This document shows positions 1 to 8,697 of a stretch of 59,232 bases of DNA, piece after piece (the first letter of the stretch is position 1; every line of letters starts with the position of its first letter). The DNA comes from Clostridia bacterium (GTDB lineage Bacteria; Bacillota; Clostridia; Oscillospirales; CAG-272). The stretch covers positions 1 to 59,232 of the forward strand of contig JAFUPC010000083.1 in assembly GCA_017481495.1 (NCBI GenBank). The letters run 5' to 3'. Made by a program: the position numbers and the translations under genes. The notes under the pieces were generated by a model, which ran no database searches, was not told where the DNA came from, and worked only from the letters and a program-made list of their open reading frames with translations.

Positions 1-1919
1 AGACGGACATTTTCGCCCGCATTGTCGCCATCCAGGAGTCTCGACCAGAACAGAATGATCCAGGCACGGCTCCATCCGGTTCCGCCGCCGCCGTGTGCGA
101 GACGGGTTTCCAGCGTTTTCCGCGCGGCAGACAGCTTTTCGGGGTCGGCAGAGGTGATCTGCTGTCCAGGGAACAGGGCGAACAGATGCGAGATGTGGCG
201 GTGTCCGATCTCGATTTCCTTTTTGTCGCCGGACATCCATTCCATGACCCGTCCGTCCGGTGCGACGACCACAGGGCGCAGACGGCCGATGAGCGATTCA
301 TAGACCGAAACATCCCGTCCGAGCAGATGTCCCGCTTTGATGACATCGGCAAACAGCTCGTATACGATCTGCTGATCCATTGCCGCATCGTCACACATAC
401 AGCCGACCTGACCGTCCGGAAGCAAAAATTCGTTTTCCGGGGACAGGGAAGGACTGATGCAGAGCTTTCCGTCCGGTTCGTCGATCATCGTATCGACAAA
501 GAACAGCGCGGCTTCTTCCATGATCGGGTAATATTCCAAAAGAAAATCGCGGTCCTGCGTGAATGCGTAATGCTCCCAGATGTGCGTGCAGAGCCACGCC
601 GCACCCATCTGCCACATCGACGAGGCAAGATAATTGTCCTGCGGTGCGCAGTCGCCCCAGACATCGGTGTTGTGATGCGCGACCCAGCCGCGTGCGCCGT
701 ACATTTCCCGCGCAACACGCCGACCGTTGGGAAGCATCTTTTTCAGATGCGCAAACAGTGCCATGTGCATATCGGACAGGGCACAGACCTCCGCCGGCCA
801 GTAGTTCATTTCCGTGTTGATATTGATGGTGTATTTGCTGTCCCACGGCGGATTGTAAAGCTCATTCCAGATGCCTTGCAGGGTTGCGGGAAGCGTTCCC
901 GGACGGCTGCACGATGCGAGCAGATAACGGCCGTACTGGTACATATCGCAGATGAGACCGGGGTCGTTTTCTCCATTTTTCACACGTTCCAGACGTTCGT
1001 CGTGCGTAAGTGCGGTCTGCTCATCGGTTGAGGGAAGCGACAGTGCATTTGCCGCCATGATCGGACGGAAATCCGCAAGATGTTCCTCCTTCAGCGCATC
1101 GTACCCCTTTGCTTCGGCGCGGTCAAGCCGTGCGAGTGCCGCGTTGATGTAATCATCACCGTCGCGGATGGTAGTTGAGGAGGCACACAGAAGCGTTGCG
1201 GGACCGTTTCCTTTCAACATATCGCCGACAATTGTAGCTTCTGCTTCTGTGGCACGCAGAATACAGCAGTACCGCGGTCCGCCGTTTGCGGTACGACCTT
1301 TCAGGATGACAGTACGGTCGTCGAGCCGGCACTGTTCTTCGTTGCGGCCTGCACGGCGCAGAAATGCACGCCAATCGCCGCACGCTTCCATCCGAATGGC
1401 AAGAACACCCGCCGGATACGACAGAAATGCTTCGCGCGCAAACCGGACACCGTCGAGAACGTAGGAAACCCGGTGAATGCCGTCGTCTAAGTCAAGCGAG
1501 CGGTGATACTCCGACAGGCCCTCCTTTGGCTCGTAGCAGTGCATATTCCGTCCAAGGAACCACAGGGATTGATGCGGGGTGATGAAACGGTTGATGTTCG
1601 GTGTTTTGAACTGCAAAGTCAGCTCACACAGAAGCTCATATGCGCGCTCACCCTCTGGAAGCGCAAGAACCGCTTCTTCCGTCAGCTCCTCCGCTTCCAG
1701 AATCCGTCCTTCTTTCAGTAATTGCCGGACACGGCCGAGCGCTTCGGGTGCATCCGGATTCAGACGGTCAAGAAAATTGCCGGACCACATGGTGTCGTCA
1801 TTCAGGGAAAACCGGTCAAGCACCGTTCCGCCGTAGCACATCGCACCCATAGAACCGTTGCCGAGCGGCAATGCGTGATTCCAGGTCGCGGCAGGTTTCT
1901 GATACCATAATTTCTGCAT
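1..1919 (-). CDS. GH95 family alpha-L-fucosidase/alpha-L-galactosidase, 3' end outside window
   Basis: This is the first 639 codons of a glycoside hydrolase family 95 enzyme; the reading frame is still open at base 1. GH95 enzymes are usually 750–800 residues, so only the C-terminal part is missing. The N-terminus has the family opening (WNHALPLGNGSMGAM). The (alpha/alpha)6 barrel motif NINTEMNYWPAE, which carries the catalytic asparagines in characterised members, is present, followed by HHNTDVWGD and GWSRAW. No signal peptide is visible, so the enzyme is probably cytoplasmic and acts on imported fucosylated or galactosylated oligosaccharides. The ATG at 1919 is preceded by AAAGGAG (1927–1933). 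It lies downstream of sigE on the same strand but has its own promoter. Confidence 0.9.
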   Translation of the reverse strand, partial: MQKLWYQKPAATWNHALPLGNGSMGAMCYGGTVLDRFSLNDDTMWSGNFLDRLNPDAPEALGRVRQLLKEGRILEAEELTEEAVLALPEGERAYELLCELTLQFKTPNINRFITPHQSLWFLGRNMHCYEPKEGLSEYHRSLDLDDGIHRVSYVLDGVRFAREAFLSYPAGVLAIRMEACGDWRAFLRRAGRNEEQCRLDDRTVILKGRTANGGPRYCCILRATEAEATIVGDMLKGNGPATLLCASSTTIRDGDDYINAALARLDRAEAKGYDALKEEHLADFRPIMAANALSLPSTDEQTALTHDERLERVKNGENDPGLICDMYQYGRYLLASCSRPGTLPATLQGIWNELYNPPWDSKYTININTEMNYWPAEVCALSDMHMALFAHLKKMLPNGRRVAREMYGARGWVAHHNTDVWGDCAPQDNYLASSMWQMGAAWLCTHIWEHYAFTQDRDFLLEYYPIMEEAALFFVDTMIDEPDGKLCISPSLSPENEFLLPDGQVGCMCDDAAMDQQIVYELFADVIKAGHLLGRDVSVYESLIGRLRPVVVAPDGRVMEWMSGDKKEIEIGHRHISHLFALFPGQQITSADPEKLSAARKTLETRLAHGGGGTGWSRAWIILFWSRLLDGDNAGENVR

Positions 1920-1953
1920 TTGATTTCTCCTTTATTTTGAAGTCAGTATATAT

Positions 1954-1982
1954 ATTATACAACAAAAATCCCGTTTTGTCTA
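1954..1982 (-). promoter_or_regulatory. Sigma-A-type promoter of the GH95 gene
   Basis: On the minus strand TAGACA (1982–1977) and TATAAT (1959–1954) are separated by 17 nt, 35 nt upstream of the GH95 start codon. Confidence 0.7.
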
Positions 1983-2086
1983 TGGGGAAGGAGAAATTGG
2001 TACACGTAATTTTTCGTCTTCGCTATTATATAAAATGCAAATTTTATTGTTTTTAGGGAAGTGAAAACGCCGTCGGGAAGACCGGT

Positions 2087-2857
2087 TCAGATTCTGCCGC
2101 CGATTTCCGCTTTCAGCTCGCGGATGATCTTTTTTTCCAGCCGCGAGATGTACGACTGCGAGATTCCGAGCAAATCTGCAACTTCTTTCTGTGTTTTTTC
2201 CTTGCCACAGACCGCCGATGCTTCAAAGCCGCCGTCCTCCCGCAGACCAAACCGCAGACGGATGATCAGCCGCTCCCGTTCGGTCAGATGCGTCAGCGCC
2301 GCGGCGATGATCTTCTGATCTTCCGCTTTTTCCAGATGCTCACCGATGTCCTCATCGTCGTTTCCGAGAATATCCGACAGCAAAAGCTCGTTTCCGTCCC
2401 AATCCACATTCAACGGCTCATCAATGGACATTTCCTGCCGCTGATTGCTGTTTTTCCGGATGTACATCAGAATCTCGTTTTCGATACAGCGCGACGCATA
2501 CGTTGCCAGCTTGATGTTTCTGTCCGCGCGGAACGTGTTGATGGCTTTGATGAGCCCGATGGTGCCGATGGAGATCAAGTCTTCCAGTCCGATGCCGGTA
2601 TTTTCAAATTTTTTCGCGATAAAAACCACCAGCCGCAGGTTACGCTCGATGAGAATATTGCGTACTTCCAGTTTTTCCGCGCCTTCGCAATCATAAAGTC
2701 TGTTTAGAATTACACTTTCTTCGTCCGGTGCCAGTGGCGGCGGAAGCGTGTCCGCACCGTTGATGTAAAATACCGGCTCTGTCGTCACAAAACACAGCTT
2801 CATGAGAAATTCTCTCACTTCGTTCCATTTCTTTCCAAGTACAGATTTTGTCATCAT
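2087..2857 (-). CDS. sigE: RNA polymerase sporulation sigma factor sigma-E (pro-form)
   Basis: Mother-cell sigma factor, made as an inactive pro-protein. The sequence matches SigE almost end to end: the short pro-region, LPPPL, region 2 ([51 protein letters not shown]), then [19 protein letters not shown] and a region 4 helix-turn-helix ([16 protein letters not shown]). The frame is open from 2893, but AAAGGA lies just before the ATG pair at 2857/2854. Starting at 2857 gives a pro-segment of about 30 residues, like that of B. subtilis, so I chose that start. It follows spoIIGA, which encodes the protease that activates it, with a 32-nt gap. Confidence 0.95.
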   Translation of the reverse strand: MMTKSVLGKKWNEVREFLMKLCFVTTEPVFYINGADTLPPPLAPDEESVILNRLYDCEGAEKLEVRNILIERNLRLVVFIAKKFENTGIGLEDLISIGTIGLIKAINTFRADRNIKLATYASRCIENEILMYIRKNSNQRQEMSIDEPLNVDWDGNELLLSDILGNDDEDIGEHLEKAEDQKIIAAALTHLTERERLIIRLRFGLREDGGFEASAVCGKEKTQKEVADLLGISQSYISRLEKKIIRELKAEIGGRI

Positions 2858-2889
2858 AAACATCCTTTCTTTCATTTTAAATGCAGTTT

Positions 2890-3804
2890 TCATAGGTTCA
2901 ACAGCGACACCGGCAGAATGCCTTTTCCGTCCGTGTTCGGTGAAAAAATCACATATCCGTCAATGCGTTTTCCGGATGATACCTCCGGAGACTTCAGGAC
3001 AGCATCTTCCGACTGTACCACATCCTCTGGATGTCCCACATCTTTCAGATGTACGGAATCTGTCATATAAACCCGTATCTCCGGCGGATGAATCGCCCAA
3101 TAGAGTGTATTTTCGCCGGATATGGTTTTTGCGGAAACAAGACGACTGTGCGGAATCTGCCCTGCGGACAGCGCATCCGCGGATATGCCAAGCTCGGTCA
3201 GAGACGTTTGGGGCATAACAAGCACCGGAAGACCGGAGATTGGTTCGCGGAGGAGATTTCCGGTGTCGCCGATACACGGATACCGGATGTGACGGTCGCC
3301 GAAGCGGATACCGACCGTGCATTCCAGGATTTTGCAGTCGCGCCCGCCGAGAATACGGAAAATCACACTGAACAAAATACACAGTCCCCCCACAGAAAGC
3401 CAGAACAGCATCCGCCGTGTCCCGTTGTCGGAAAGCGTGATTCCGGCACCCGAAAACCAGCGGTTCAGCATCGAAAACACGGCGGTCATAAGCCCTCCGG
3501 CAGCAGCTTCCAGAAAAACAAATAATAAAACACCGTTTAATAATTGGCCCGGCATCAGGTGCTCCGGTTCCGTCATCTGGTAAGCGATGGCGGCGGTCAG
3601 AATACAAAGAAGCATTTCCCAGAGTGCCGGAAATCCTGCTGACACCAGCGCCACACCGACCGCCGCGCAAAACGATGCTCCGAATACTGTCCGCCTGCCC
3701 GAAACTGTCCGCCCGAGCAGTCGTCTTGCAAAATACAACGCGCAGAAATCCATCGAAAAGTCAATGGCGAACAAAACCTCGCCCCATACCGTTACCGTTT
3801 GCAT
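2890..3804 (-). CDS. spoIIGA: Sigma-E processing aspartic peptidase SpoIIGA
   Basis: Membrane protease that cleaves the pro-sequence of SigE at the forespore septum. The first ~150 residues hold five hydrophobic segments. The soluble half carries the aspartic-protease signature GDTGN, with the catalytic Asp at residue 180 counted from the chosen start, followed by the family-like [11 protein letters not shown]. Length (304 aa) is close to the usual ~300. A GTG at 3837 is in frame, but the ATG at 3804 gives the normal N-terminus ([16 protein letters not shown]), so I used it. The C-terminal region contains a short hexapeptide repeat, unusual for the family. It is transcribed just before sigE, the typical order. 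Confidence 0.93.
   Translation of the reverse strand: MQTVTVWGEVLFAIDFSMDFCALYFARRLLGRTVSGRRTVFGASFCAAVGVALVSAGFPALWEMLLCILTAAIAYQMTEPEHLMPGQLLNGVLLFVFLEAAAGGLMTAVFSMLNRWFSGAGITLSDNGTRRMLFWLSVGGLCILFSVIFRILGGRDCKILECTVGIRFGDRHIRYPCIGDTGNLLREPISGLPVLVMPQTSLTELGISADALSAGQIPHSRLVSAKTISGENTLYWAIHPPEIRVYMTDSVHLKDVGHPEDVVQSEDAVLKSPEVSSGKRIDGYVIFSPNTDGKGILPVSLLNL
2999..3068. repeat. 18-bp tandem repeat inside spoIIGA
   Basis: Three 18-bp units (2999–3016, 3017–3034, 3035–3052) and a partial fourth share the pattern ACCACATCYTYYRGATGT. On the coding strand they give imperfect hexapeptides such as [12 protein letters not shown] and QSEDAV. The units are diverged but keep the length of 18, so the frame is preserved. 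Confidence 0.6.
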
Positions 3805-3927
3805 CTTATCACTTCCGTTTCCGTTTGCTTCCGTCACAATAAGTATACACCATCCGGCGCGGGAAACCTGTCATATGCGCCTGTCGGAAAAGATTTTCAT
3901 CCGCTGTGAGTGATTGTGATATGCGAT

Positions 3928-4212
3928 TCAGCGAAGTTCATCCCGTCGTTCATCCTCGGTTTTCTGGCGGATCCTCTCATATTTCAGCCGTGTCGCTTCA
4001 CCGCCGCGCAGATGCCGTTCCGCTTTGTTTTCTTCCAGAACACTCCTGACCGCCGCGGACAGCGCCGCATTGTATTCCGGAAGCTTCTGTGTCATATCCT
4101 TGTGAACCGTGGATTTGGATATTCCGAATTTTCCTGCGGTCTCGCGCACCGTTGCGTGCGTGTCGCAGATATATCGTCCGAGGGTTTCCACACGTTCTCT
4201 GATTGCATCCAT
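3928..4212 (-). CDS. spoIIID: Sporulation transcription factor SpoIIID
   Basis: Small DNA-binding regulator that switches mother-cell transcription from sigma-E to sigma-K. The 94-residue product has the SpoIIID hallmarks: RVETLGRYICDTHATVRETA, the recognition helix FGISKSTVHKDMT with LPEYN, and the near-invariant C-terminal HLRGGEATRLKY. An in-frame start exists at 4242, but AGGAG lies 7 nt before the ATG at 4212, which gives the normal MDAIRERVE start. The last ~15 residues are charged and extend a little past the B. subtilis protein. It is upstream of, and co-oriented with, spoIIGA-sigE (gap 123 nt). I saw no clear sigma-E promoter. Confidence 0.95.
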   Translation of the reverse strand: MDAIRERVETLGRYICDTHATVRETAGKFGISKSTVHKDMTQKLPEYNAALSAAVRSVLEENKAERHLRGGEATRLKYERIRQKTEDERRDELR

Positions 4213-4363
4213 AAGCGATCTCCTAACGATTACCGATTTCATCGGCTCTGCCCGATACCTCTGAAATCACACATCATTTACCGTTGGCAGGTTATCAGAA
4301 CAGAGCCGTTTCCAGTCACATCGTATGAAAATCCGCGCGGGAATATGCACAAACATAAATAAA

Positions 4364-4392
4364 GGCTGTGTGAAAATCGCATTCCACACAAC
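4364..4392 (-). terminator. Likely terminator of the downstream kinase-like gene
   Basis: On the minus strand GGTTGTGTGG and CACACAGCC form a stem with one G-U pair, followed by a T-rich run (TTTATTTATGTTT). It lies 27 nt after the stop codon at 4419. Confidence 0.55.
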
Positions 4393-4418
4393 CTCATATT
4401 CTTAAATAGGATATAAAA

Positions 4419-5342
4419 TCACCACAAATCTTCCCGCAGATACACCTCCAGCCGCTCCATCGGCCACTCTGCCATCGGGTATTCCTGCAAAATGTCAAAT
4501 TCATACCGGATACCGTACAAATTCACCCGTTTCCGCACCGCAGGATGTGAAAACAGCGACGGCGCATACCGTTTCATCCACGTAAGCAGATGCACATAAT
4601 CACAGGGATGCGTATGCTCGTGATCTTCTTCGTTTGCATAAGTGAACGGATGAATGAGCATCCGCTGCCAGACATCAAGCACAAGGTCTTTGGGTGCAAT
4701 CGCCAGCATTTCAAAGTCCAGAAGCACCATTCTGCCGTCTTCCGTTACAAGCAGATTGTCAAAATGCAGGTCGTTGTATACCAGAAACAACGACCGGTCG
4801 TCAAAAACACCGATATTTTCCTGTACATACGCCATCGCACGCGCGCCAAGCTCCGGTTTTATGGCATGTTGTGCCGAAAGTGCGCAGTAGAGCCGTTCCA
4901 CCTCGCAAAGAAATTCCGCGCCGAAATCCGCAGCGGATATATCCGCTGGAACCGGGATCCACTGCGTGGCTTCTGCCCACGGAATCTGCGAGACCGACAG
5001 CGCGATTTCAGCAATTTTACGAACTGCGTTTTCCCGCTGTTCTTCACTGTAATCCCGCCACAGCCGGAACAAACCGGTTCCATAAATCCGTTCCAGAAGA
5101 ATCCAGTCTCCATCCTGTCCTGCCGCCAGCAGCTTTGGTGCATATGCCGGCTGCGCTATCTTATAAAACCACGTTTCCAGCTTTCCGCCTGCAAGATTGT
5201 CATCCCCGTATACCTTGAGCACTGCGGTTTCGCCCATCCACACCTGATTGCGGAAGCCGACCGCGGACAGCTGCAAATGTTCCCACGGCAGACCGTGCGT
5301 GCGGAAAATTTCCTGTGCCTCCGTCATTGTCAGATTTTTCAT
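4419..5342 (-). CDS. Aminoglycoside/choline-kinase-fold phosphotransferase
   Basis: A 307-residue protein of the APH / choline kinase superfamily that would phosphorylate a small molecule with ATP. Visible motifs are the N-lobe segment TAVLKVYGDD, with the ATP-binding Lys in VLKVY; the hinge region DWILLERIYG; the catalytic loop VYNDLHFDNLLV, with the catalytic Asp and Mg-binding Asn; and the Mg-binding VLLDFEML, equivalent to DFG. The usual His of the catalytic loop is Asn here. The substrate cannot be read from sequence; nothing points to antibiotic resistance. The frame is open up to 5471, but the ATG at 5342 has GGGAG upstream and gives a normal family N-terminus. A single-gene unit divergent from the dehydrogenase at 5528. 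Confidence 0.8.
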   Translation of the reverse strand: MKNLTMTEAQEIFRTHGLPWEHLQLSAVGFRNQVWMGETAVLKVYGDDNLAGGKLETWFYKIAQPAYAPKLLAAGQDGDWILLERIYGTGLFRLWRDYSEEQRENAVRKIAEIALSVSQIPWAEATQWIPVPADISAADFGAEFLCEVERLYCALSAQHAIKPELGARAMAYVQENIGVFDDRSLFLVYNDLHFDNLLVTEDGRMVLLDFEMLAIAPKDLVLDVWQRMLIHPFTYANEEDHEHTHPCDYVHLLTWMKRYAPSLFSHPAVRKRVNLYGIRYEFDILQEYPMAEWPMERLEVYLREDLW

Positions 5343-5416
5343 GTTGATTCTGCTCCCTGTCCTTTCTGTTTTTCGTGCAATTAACATACAATTTGCGTGC
5401 AGATACGCGCATCGCC

Positions 5417-5445
5417 TTGACAAATCCGCGGATTTCTGATACAAT
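5417..5445 (+). promoter_or_regulatory. Sigma-A-type promoter with a palindrome in the spacer
   Basis: TTGACA (5417–5422) and TACAAT (5440–5445) are 17 nt apart. The spacer is filled by the perfect 14-bp palindrome AAATCCGCGGATTT (5422–5435), a natural position for a repressor or MerR-like regulator to bind. It lies about 80 nt upstream of the dehydrogenase at 5528. Confidence 0.75.
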
Positions 5446-5527
5446 AGATATATCCGACAAACTGTCATCATCCATATCTTCTATTATACAACATCCGACA
5501 TCAAATGTCAAGGGGGAGTTTGATTCT

Positions 5528-6790
5528 ATGCAAACAATCGCACTGCGCCTGTACGGCGCCAATGACCTGCGTCTGGAAGCGTTCTCGCTTCCCGCCATCA
5601 CAGAGGACGAGATTCTGATGCGCGTTTTTTCCGACACTGTATGCGCATCCACCTATAAAGCCGTGAAGCAGGGTTCTGGTCACAAACGGGTTCCCGAAAA
5701 TGTTGCGACCAATCCGATCATCATCGGTCACGAAATGTGCGGTGAGGTCATCGAGGTTGGTCGAAACCTCACCGATGCCTGGCACAAAGGCGACAAAGTT
5801 ATCGTTCAGCCAGCACTGAAACTGGAAAATCTGTATGATCCCGGTTATTCCTATGAATACATCGGCGGGAATGCTACGTATGTCATCGTACCGAAGGTCG
5901 TGCTTGACCGCGGCTGTCTGATCCCGTACCGGGGCGATTCCTATTATAAGGGATCGCTTGTCGAATCCATCGGCTGTGTTCTGCGCGGGTTCAAGGGACT
6001 GTACCATGAAGACCCTATCGACTGCACCCGCATCAACGGCCCGAAAAAAGGCGGAAAAACCGCAATTCTCGGCGGTGCCGGACCGATGGGACTTGCCTGC
6101 GCCGCGCTCGCCGCATCCTACGGCGAAGCATCTATGGTCGTTGTCACGGATATCAACGGCGAGAGGCTTGCAGATGCCGCCGCCCGTTATACGCCCGATA
6201 TGGCATGGAAAAACGGCTGTGACTTGCGTTATGTCAACACCGCAGATATGGAAGACCCGGCAAAAACGCTCCGTGCGCTGACCGGCGGAACGGGATTTGA
6301 CGATGTTTTCGTCATGGTTCCTGTGCCGGGACTGTTCACGATGGCGGAAACGGTCGCGGGCATCGACGGATGCGTCAATTTCTTTGCCGGCCCTGCCGAT
6401 CACGGATTGATGGGATCGCTCAATTTGTACCGCATCCATTATGACGGCGTTCATGTCGTCGGCACAGCAGGCAGTACCACGCAGGATACCTGGGATACCA
6501 TCCGTCTGATCGAAAACGGCATCCTCGACCCCAGCATCATGGTCTCACACATCATGGGACTGAACGCCGCAAAGGAAGCTGTCTTTGCAATGGAACACCC
6601 CTCCGGCGCCAAAAAGGTCTGCTATTCATCCATCGACCTGCCGATCGTCGCGCTGTCCGAATTTGAGGAACGCGGAAAACAGGATCCGATGTTTGCGGAG
6701 CTTGACCGCATCACCAAAGCGCACGGCGGCCTCTGGTCGGAAGAAGCGGAACAGTATCTTCTGGAACACGCTCCGCAGCTCAAATTGTAA
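5528..6790 (+). CDS. Zinc-type alcohol dehydrogenase, similar to L-sorbose-1-phosphate reductase
   Basis: Medium-chain dehydrogenase/reductase of 420 residues that probably interconverts a sugar phosphate or polyol and its ketone with NAD(P)H. It has the GroES-like N-domain with GHEMCGEVIEVG (the usual GHE motif), VESIGCVLRG where the second catalytic region starts, and a Rossmann fold with ILGGAGPMGLA. The C-terminal ~50 residues extend past a standard ADH, as in SorE-type L-sorbose-1-phosphate reductases. That subfamily call is recognition, not proof. The chosen ATG follows GGGGGAG and an 81-nt leader; the frame itself is open from 5375. It stands alone, with no adjacent PTS or kinase gene, so the substrate is unresolved. 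Confidence 0.8.
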   Translation: MQTIALRLYGANDLRLEAFSLPAITEDEILMRVFSDTVCASTYKAVKQGSGHKRVPENVATNPIIIGHEMCGEVIEVGRNLTDAWHKGDKVIVQPALKLENLYDPGYSYEYIGGNATYVIVPKVVLDRGCLIPYRGDSYYKGSLVESIGCVLRGFKGLYHEDPIDCTRINGPKKGGKTAILGGAGPMGLACAALAASYGEASMVVVTDINGERLADAAARYTPDMAWKNGCDLRYVNTADMEDPAKTLRALTGGTGFDDVFVMVPVPGLFTMAETVAGIDGCVNFFAGPADHGLMGSLNLYRIHYDGVHVVGTAGSTTQDTWDTIRLIENGILDPSIMVSHIMGLNAAKEAVFAMEHPSGAKKVCYSSIDLPIVALSEFEERGKQDPMFAELDRITKAHGGLWSEEAEQYLLEHAPQLKL

Positions 6791-6860
6791 ACGCTGTTTA
6801 TGATTCGCGAACTTATTCGTAAACAGCGGATAAAATTCCCAAAAACACTATAAGACAACA

Positions 6861-6894
6861 ATTCCGGGTGATTTCCTCGCCGAAACCACCCGGA
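6861..6894. terminator. Bidirectional hairpin between convergent genes
   Basis: TTCCGGGTG (6861–6869) pairs with CACCCGGAA (6886–6894), a 9-bp stem between the dehydrogenase stop (6790) and the zinc-ribbon gene stop (6908). A second inverted repeat, CGCTGTTTA (6792–6800) with TAAACAGCG (6820–6828), lies immediately after the dehydrogenase stop codon. Confidence 0.65.
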
Positions 6895-6907
6895 AAACTA
6901 TATGTTG

Positions 6908-7132
6908 TCAGTTCTTGACCCAGTTGATCTCCGGATCTTCCTTGATATACGTCCGGAGAACCGAGCCGCAGTCAAGGCACAAATCCGAATAAACCTTTTC
7001 AATTCCGGTAAAAAGTCCGGCATTGTATTTCAGTCCCACATGACCGCCCTCCGCGGACTTCCCCCAGACGATCCCTTTTTCAATCCGATGGGAACCGCAA
7101 TAAGGACAAGCCGGTGTCTGTACCGTCTTCAT
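6908..7132 (-). CDS. Small zinc-ribbon protein
   Basis: A 74-residue protein with two zinc-binding knuckles, CPYCG near residue 9 and CLDCG near residue 52, the classic spacing of a zinc ribbon. Between them is a Gly-rich stretch. Function is unknown; small ribbons of this kind are often annotated as nucleic-acid-binding or hypothetical. It is the last gene of a minus-strand unit and starts 8 nt after the glycerophosphodiesterase stop, so it is probably co-transcribed with ogt and that gene. Confidence 0.75.
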   Translation of the reverse strand: MKTVQTPACPYCGSHRIEKGIVWGKSAEGGHVGLKYNAGLFTGIEKVYSDLCLDCGSVLRTYIKEDPEINWVKN

Positions 7133-7140
7133 GTCGGAAA

Positions 7141-7974
7141 TCAGCGGAACCGCTTCCCTGTTTCGTCAAGGTACATCTTCACGGGCAGTGTCCAGTCGGT
7201 CTGGATGATGTCGTATCCGTGATCTGCAAGCCAGCCCCAGCCGGTGTACGGATCGCCCGTCAGGGACGCATCGTCGCTGTGTCCTGCGGAAAGCACCGCT
7301 TTGTAGTTGTAGACAATGGAATTTGCCCAGAGCAGAAGTCCCTTGTCGTGCATCCATTTTACATATGCCGGCGTCGCGGTCTGCGATTCCTCGGTCTTGA
7401 ACAGAACCTCCGCGCCGATGAAATTGATGTTCCGTCCGAGCAGTGCTTCGGTGCAGTTATCCGTGTCGCTGATGATAGGCATATACGGCAGCTCCGGCGC
7501 AATCTGCTCCACCATGTCAAACCACTTCGGGTCGGCGGAGGTCTTGACGATGACGTCGTTTTCCATACCGTGACGGCGGACCGCTTCCGTGATCTCCGGC
7601 ATTGCCGTCCAGAATTTGTCGATGTTGACATATGCGCGTCCCTTGATGAGTTCCAGCACATCGTCGAGCCGGCTGATGATGTCCGTTGTCGGAACGCCGT
7701 CCTGGTTGACGAATCGCTTTTCGTCCACTTCCGCGGCAGTCATGTCCTTTAAGTAGGTCTGACAGCGCAGGTGCGCCGGTTCCATTCCGGGATGGAATAC
7801 ATACAGCTGCTTATCCGCGGTGATGGAAACGTCGATTTCGACGATGTCCGCGCCCTGGCGCAGTGCGATTTCATATGCGGCAAGCGTGTTGCACGGAATA
7901 TTGCCGCCGGATACGCCGCGGTGCGCGGCAACGAGGATCCGCTCAGCGGAGGCTTCTCTGATGGTCTGTTTCAT
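7141..7974 (-). CDS. Glycerophosphodiester phosphodiesterase family protein
   Basis: TIM-barrel phosphodiesterase of the GDPD family, 277 residues. Motifs are AAHRG (His18–Arg19), DIVEIDV with the metal-binding Glu46 and Asp48, and a His61 in VFHPG where family members have the general acid His. C-terminally, GWLADHGYDIIQTDW is a typical last barrel strand of GDPDs. There is no signal peptide, so the enzyme is probably cytosolic and releases glycerol-3-phosphate from glycerophosphodiesters. The family also contains phosphodiesterases for other substrates. Its start codon overlaps the ogt stop by 4 nt, implying translational coupling. Confidence 0.88.
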   Translation of the reverse strand: MKQTIREASAERILVAAHRGVSGGNIPCNTLAAYEIALRQGADIVEIDVSITADKQLYVFHPGMEPAHLRCQTYLKDMTAAEVDEKRFVNQDGVPTTDIISRLDDVLELIKGRAYVNIDKFWTAMPEITEAVRRHGMENDVIVKTSADPKWFDMVEQIAPELPYMPIISDTDNCTEALLGRNINFIGAEVLFKTEESQTATPAYVKWMHDKGLLLWANSIVYNYKAVLSAGHSDDASLTGDPYTGWGWLADHGYDIIQTDWTLPVKMYLDETGKRFR

Positions 7975-8462
7975 TTCTGTTTTTCTCCTTTGGATTTGTA
8001 ATTCTGTTCATGGTTGATTAAAATTTCTTTTTTGTCAAGTCCGCACGCGAACCCGGTCAGATGCCCTTTGGCACCGACCACACGGTGACACGGAACAACG
8101 AGCAGAAGTTCATTTCTGTGACAGGCACCGCCGACCGCACGGAACGCTTTCGGCGATCCGATCTCACACGCAATGTCCCCGTAGGTGCGGGTTTGCCCAA
8201 ACGGGATGTGCCGCAGGGCTTCCCAGACACGTTTTTCAAAATCGGTTCCGCAAAGCCGGACGGGAATCCTGTCAAACGCAGACAGTGAACCGCTGAAATA
8301 GTTTTTGAGTGCTTCCCCGACCGTTTTGGCAAGCGGAGACGACCGCGGCGGTGTCTGCGTACTGTCCTCTTCCGGCACAAGCGACAGACGTACAAGACAG
8401 CCGTCCTCTTCCATTGCGCAGAGCGTACCGATGGGAGTATCAAAATATCCGATGGGATACAC
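7971..8462 (-). CDS. ogt: Methylated-DNA–[protein]-cysteine S-methyltransferase
   Basis: Suicide DNA-repair protein that removes alkyl groups from O6-alkylguanine. The C-terminal domain shows FEKRVWEALRHIPFGQTRTYG, the helix-turn-helix with RAVGGACHRNELLLVVPCHRVV, and the active-site Cys in PCHRV. The Asn/Arg of RAVGGACHRN are in place. An ATG exists at 8468, but AGGAGG ends only 1 nt before it. The GTG two codons downstream (8462) has the SD at 7 nt, so I take GTG as the start. First gene of a minus-strand unit with the GDPD and zinc-ribbon genes. The N-terminal ~75 residues form the usual poorly conserved domain. Confidence 0.92.
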   Translation of the reverse strand: MYPIGYFDTPIGTLCAMEEDGCLVRLSLVPEEDSTQTPPRSSPLAKTVGEALKNYFSGSLSAFDRIPVRLCGTDFEKRVWEALRHIPFGQTRTYGDIACEIGSPKAFRAVGGACHRNELLLVVPCHRVVGAKGHLTGFACGLDKKEILINHEQNYKSKGEKQK

Positions 8463-8627
8463 GTGCATCCCTCCTTTTATACACTTCCATTTATTATTAT
8501 AATTATTTTCATGCGGTTTGTCAAGGGATTTCCTGCAAAAAAACCGTAAAATCCGGCGAATGTTTCCGATTTCTCTGCCAAAAACTCCAAATGCGGAGAA
8601 AATTTACCAAATATTCAAAGGAACCTA

Positions 8628-8656
8628 TTTTCAAATCCAAAAAAATATGGTATACT
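8628..8656 (+). promoter_or_regulatory. Sigma-A-type promoter of tldD-pmbA
   Basis: TTTTCA (8628–8633) and TATACT (8651–8656) are separated by 17 nt. GAAAGGA (8683–8689) precedes the ATG at 8698. Confidence 0.65.
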
Positions 8657-8697
8657 ATATACATTGAAATTTTCATTACCAAGAAAGGAACCATTCT

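Noticed and set aside
4419..5342. Labelling the kinase-fold gene as an antibiotic-resistance aminoglycoside phosphotransferase
   Set aside because: Only the general fold motifs are present; the catalytic-loop His is Asn and nothing in the context suggests resistance.
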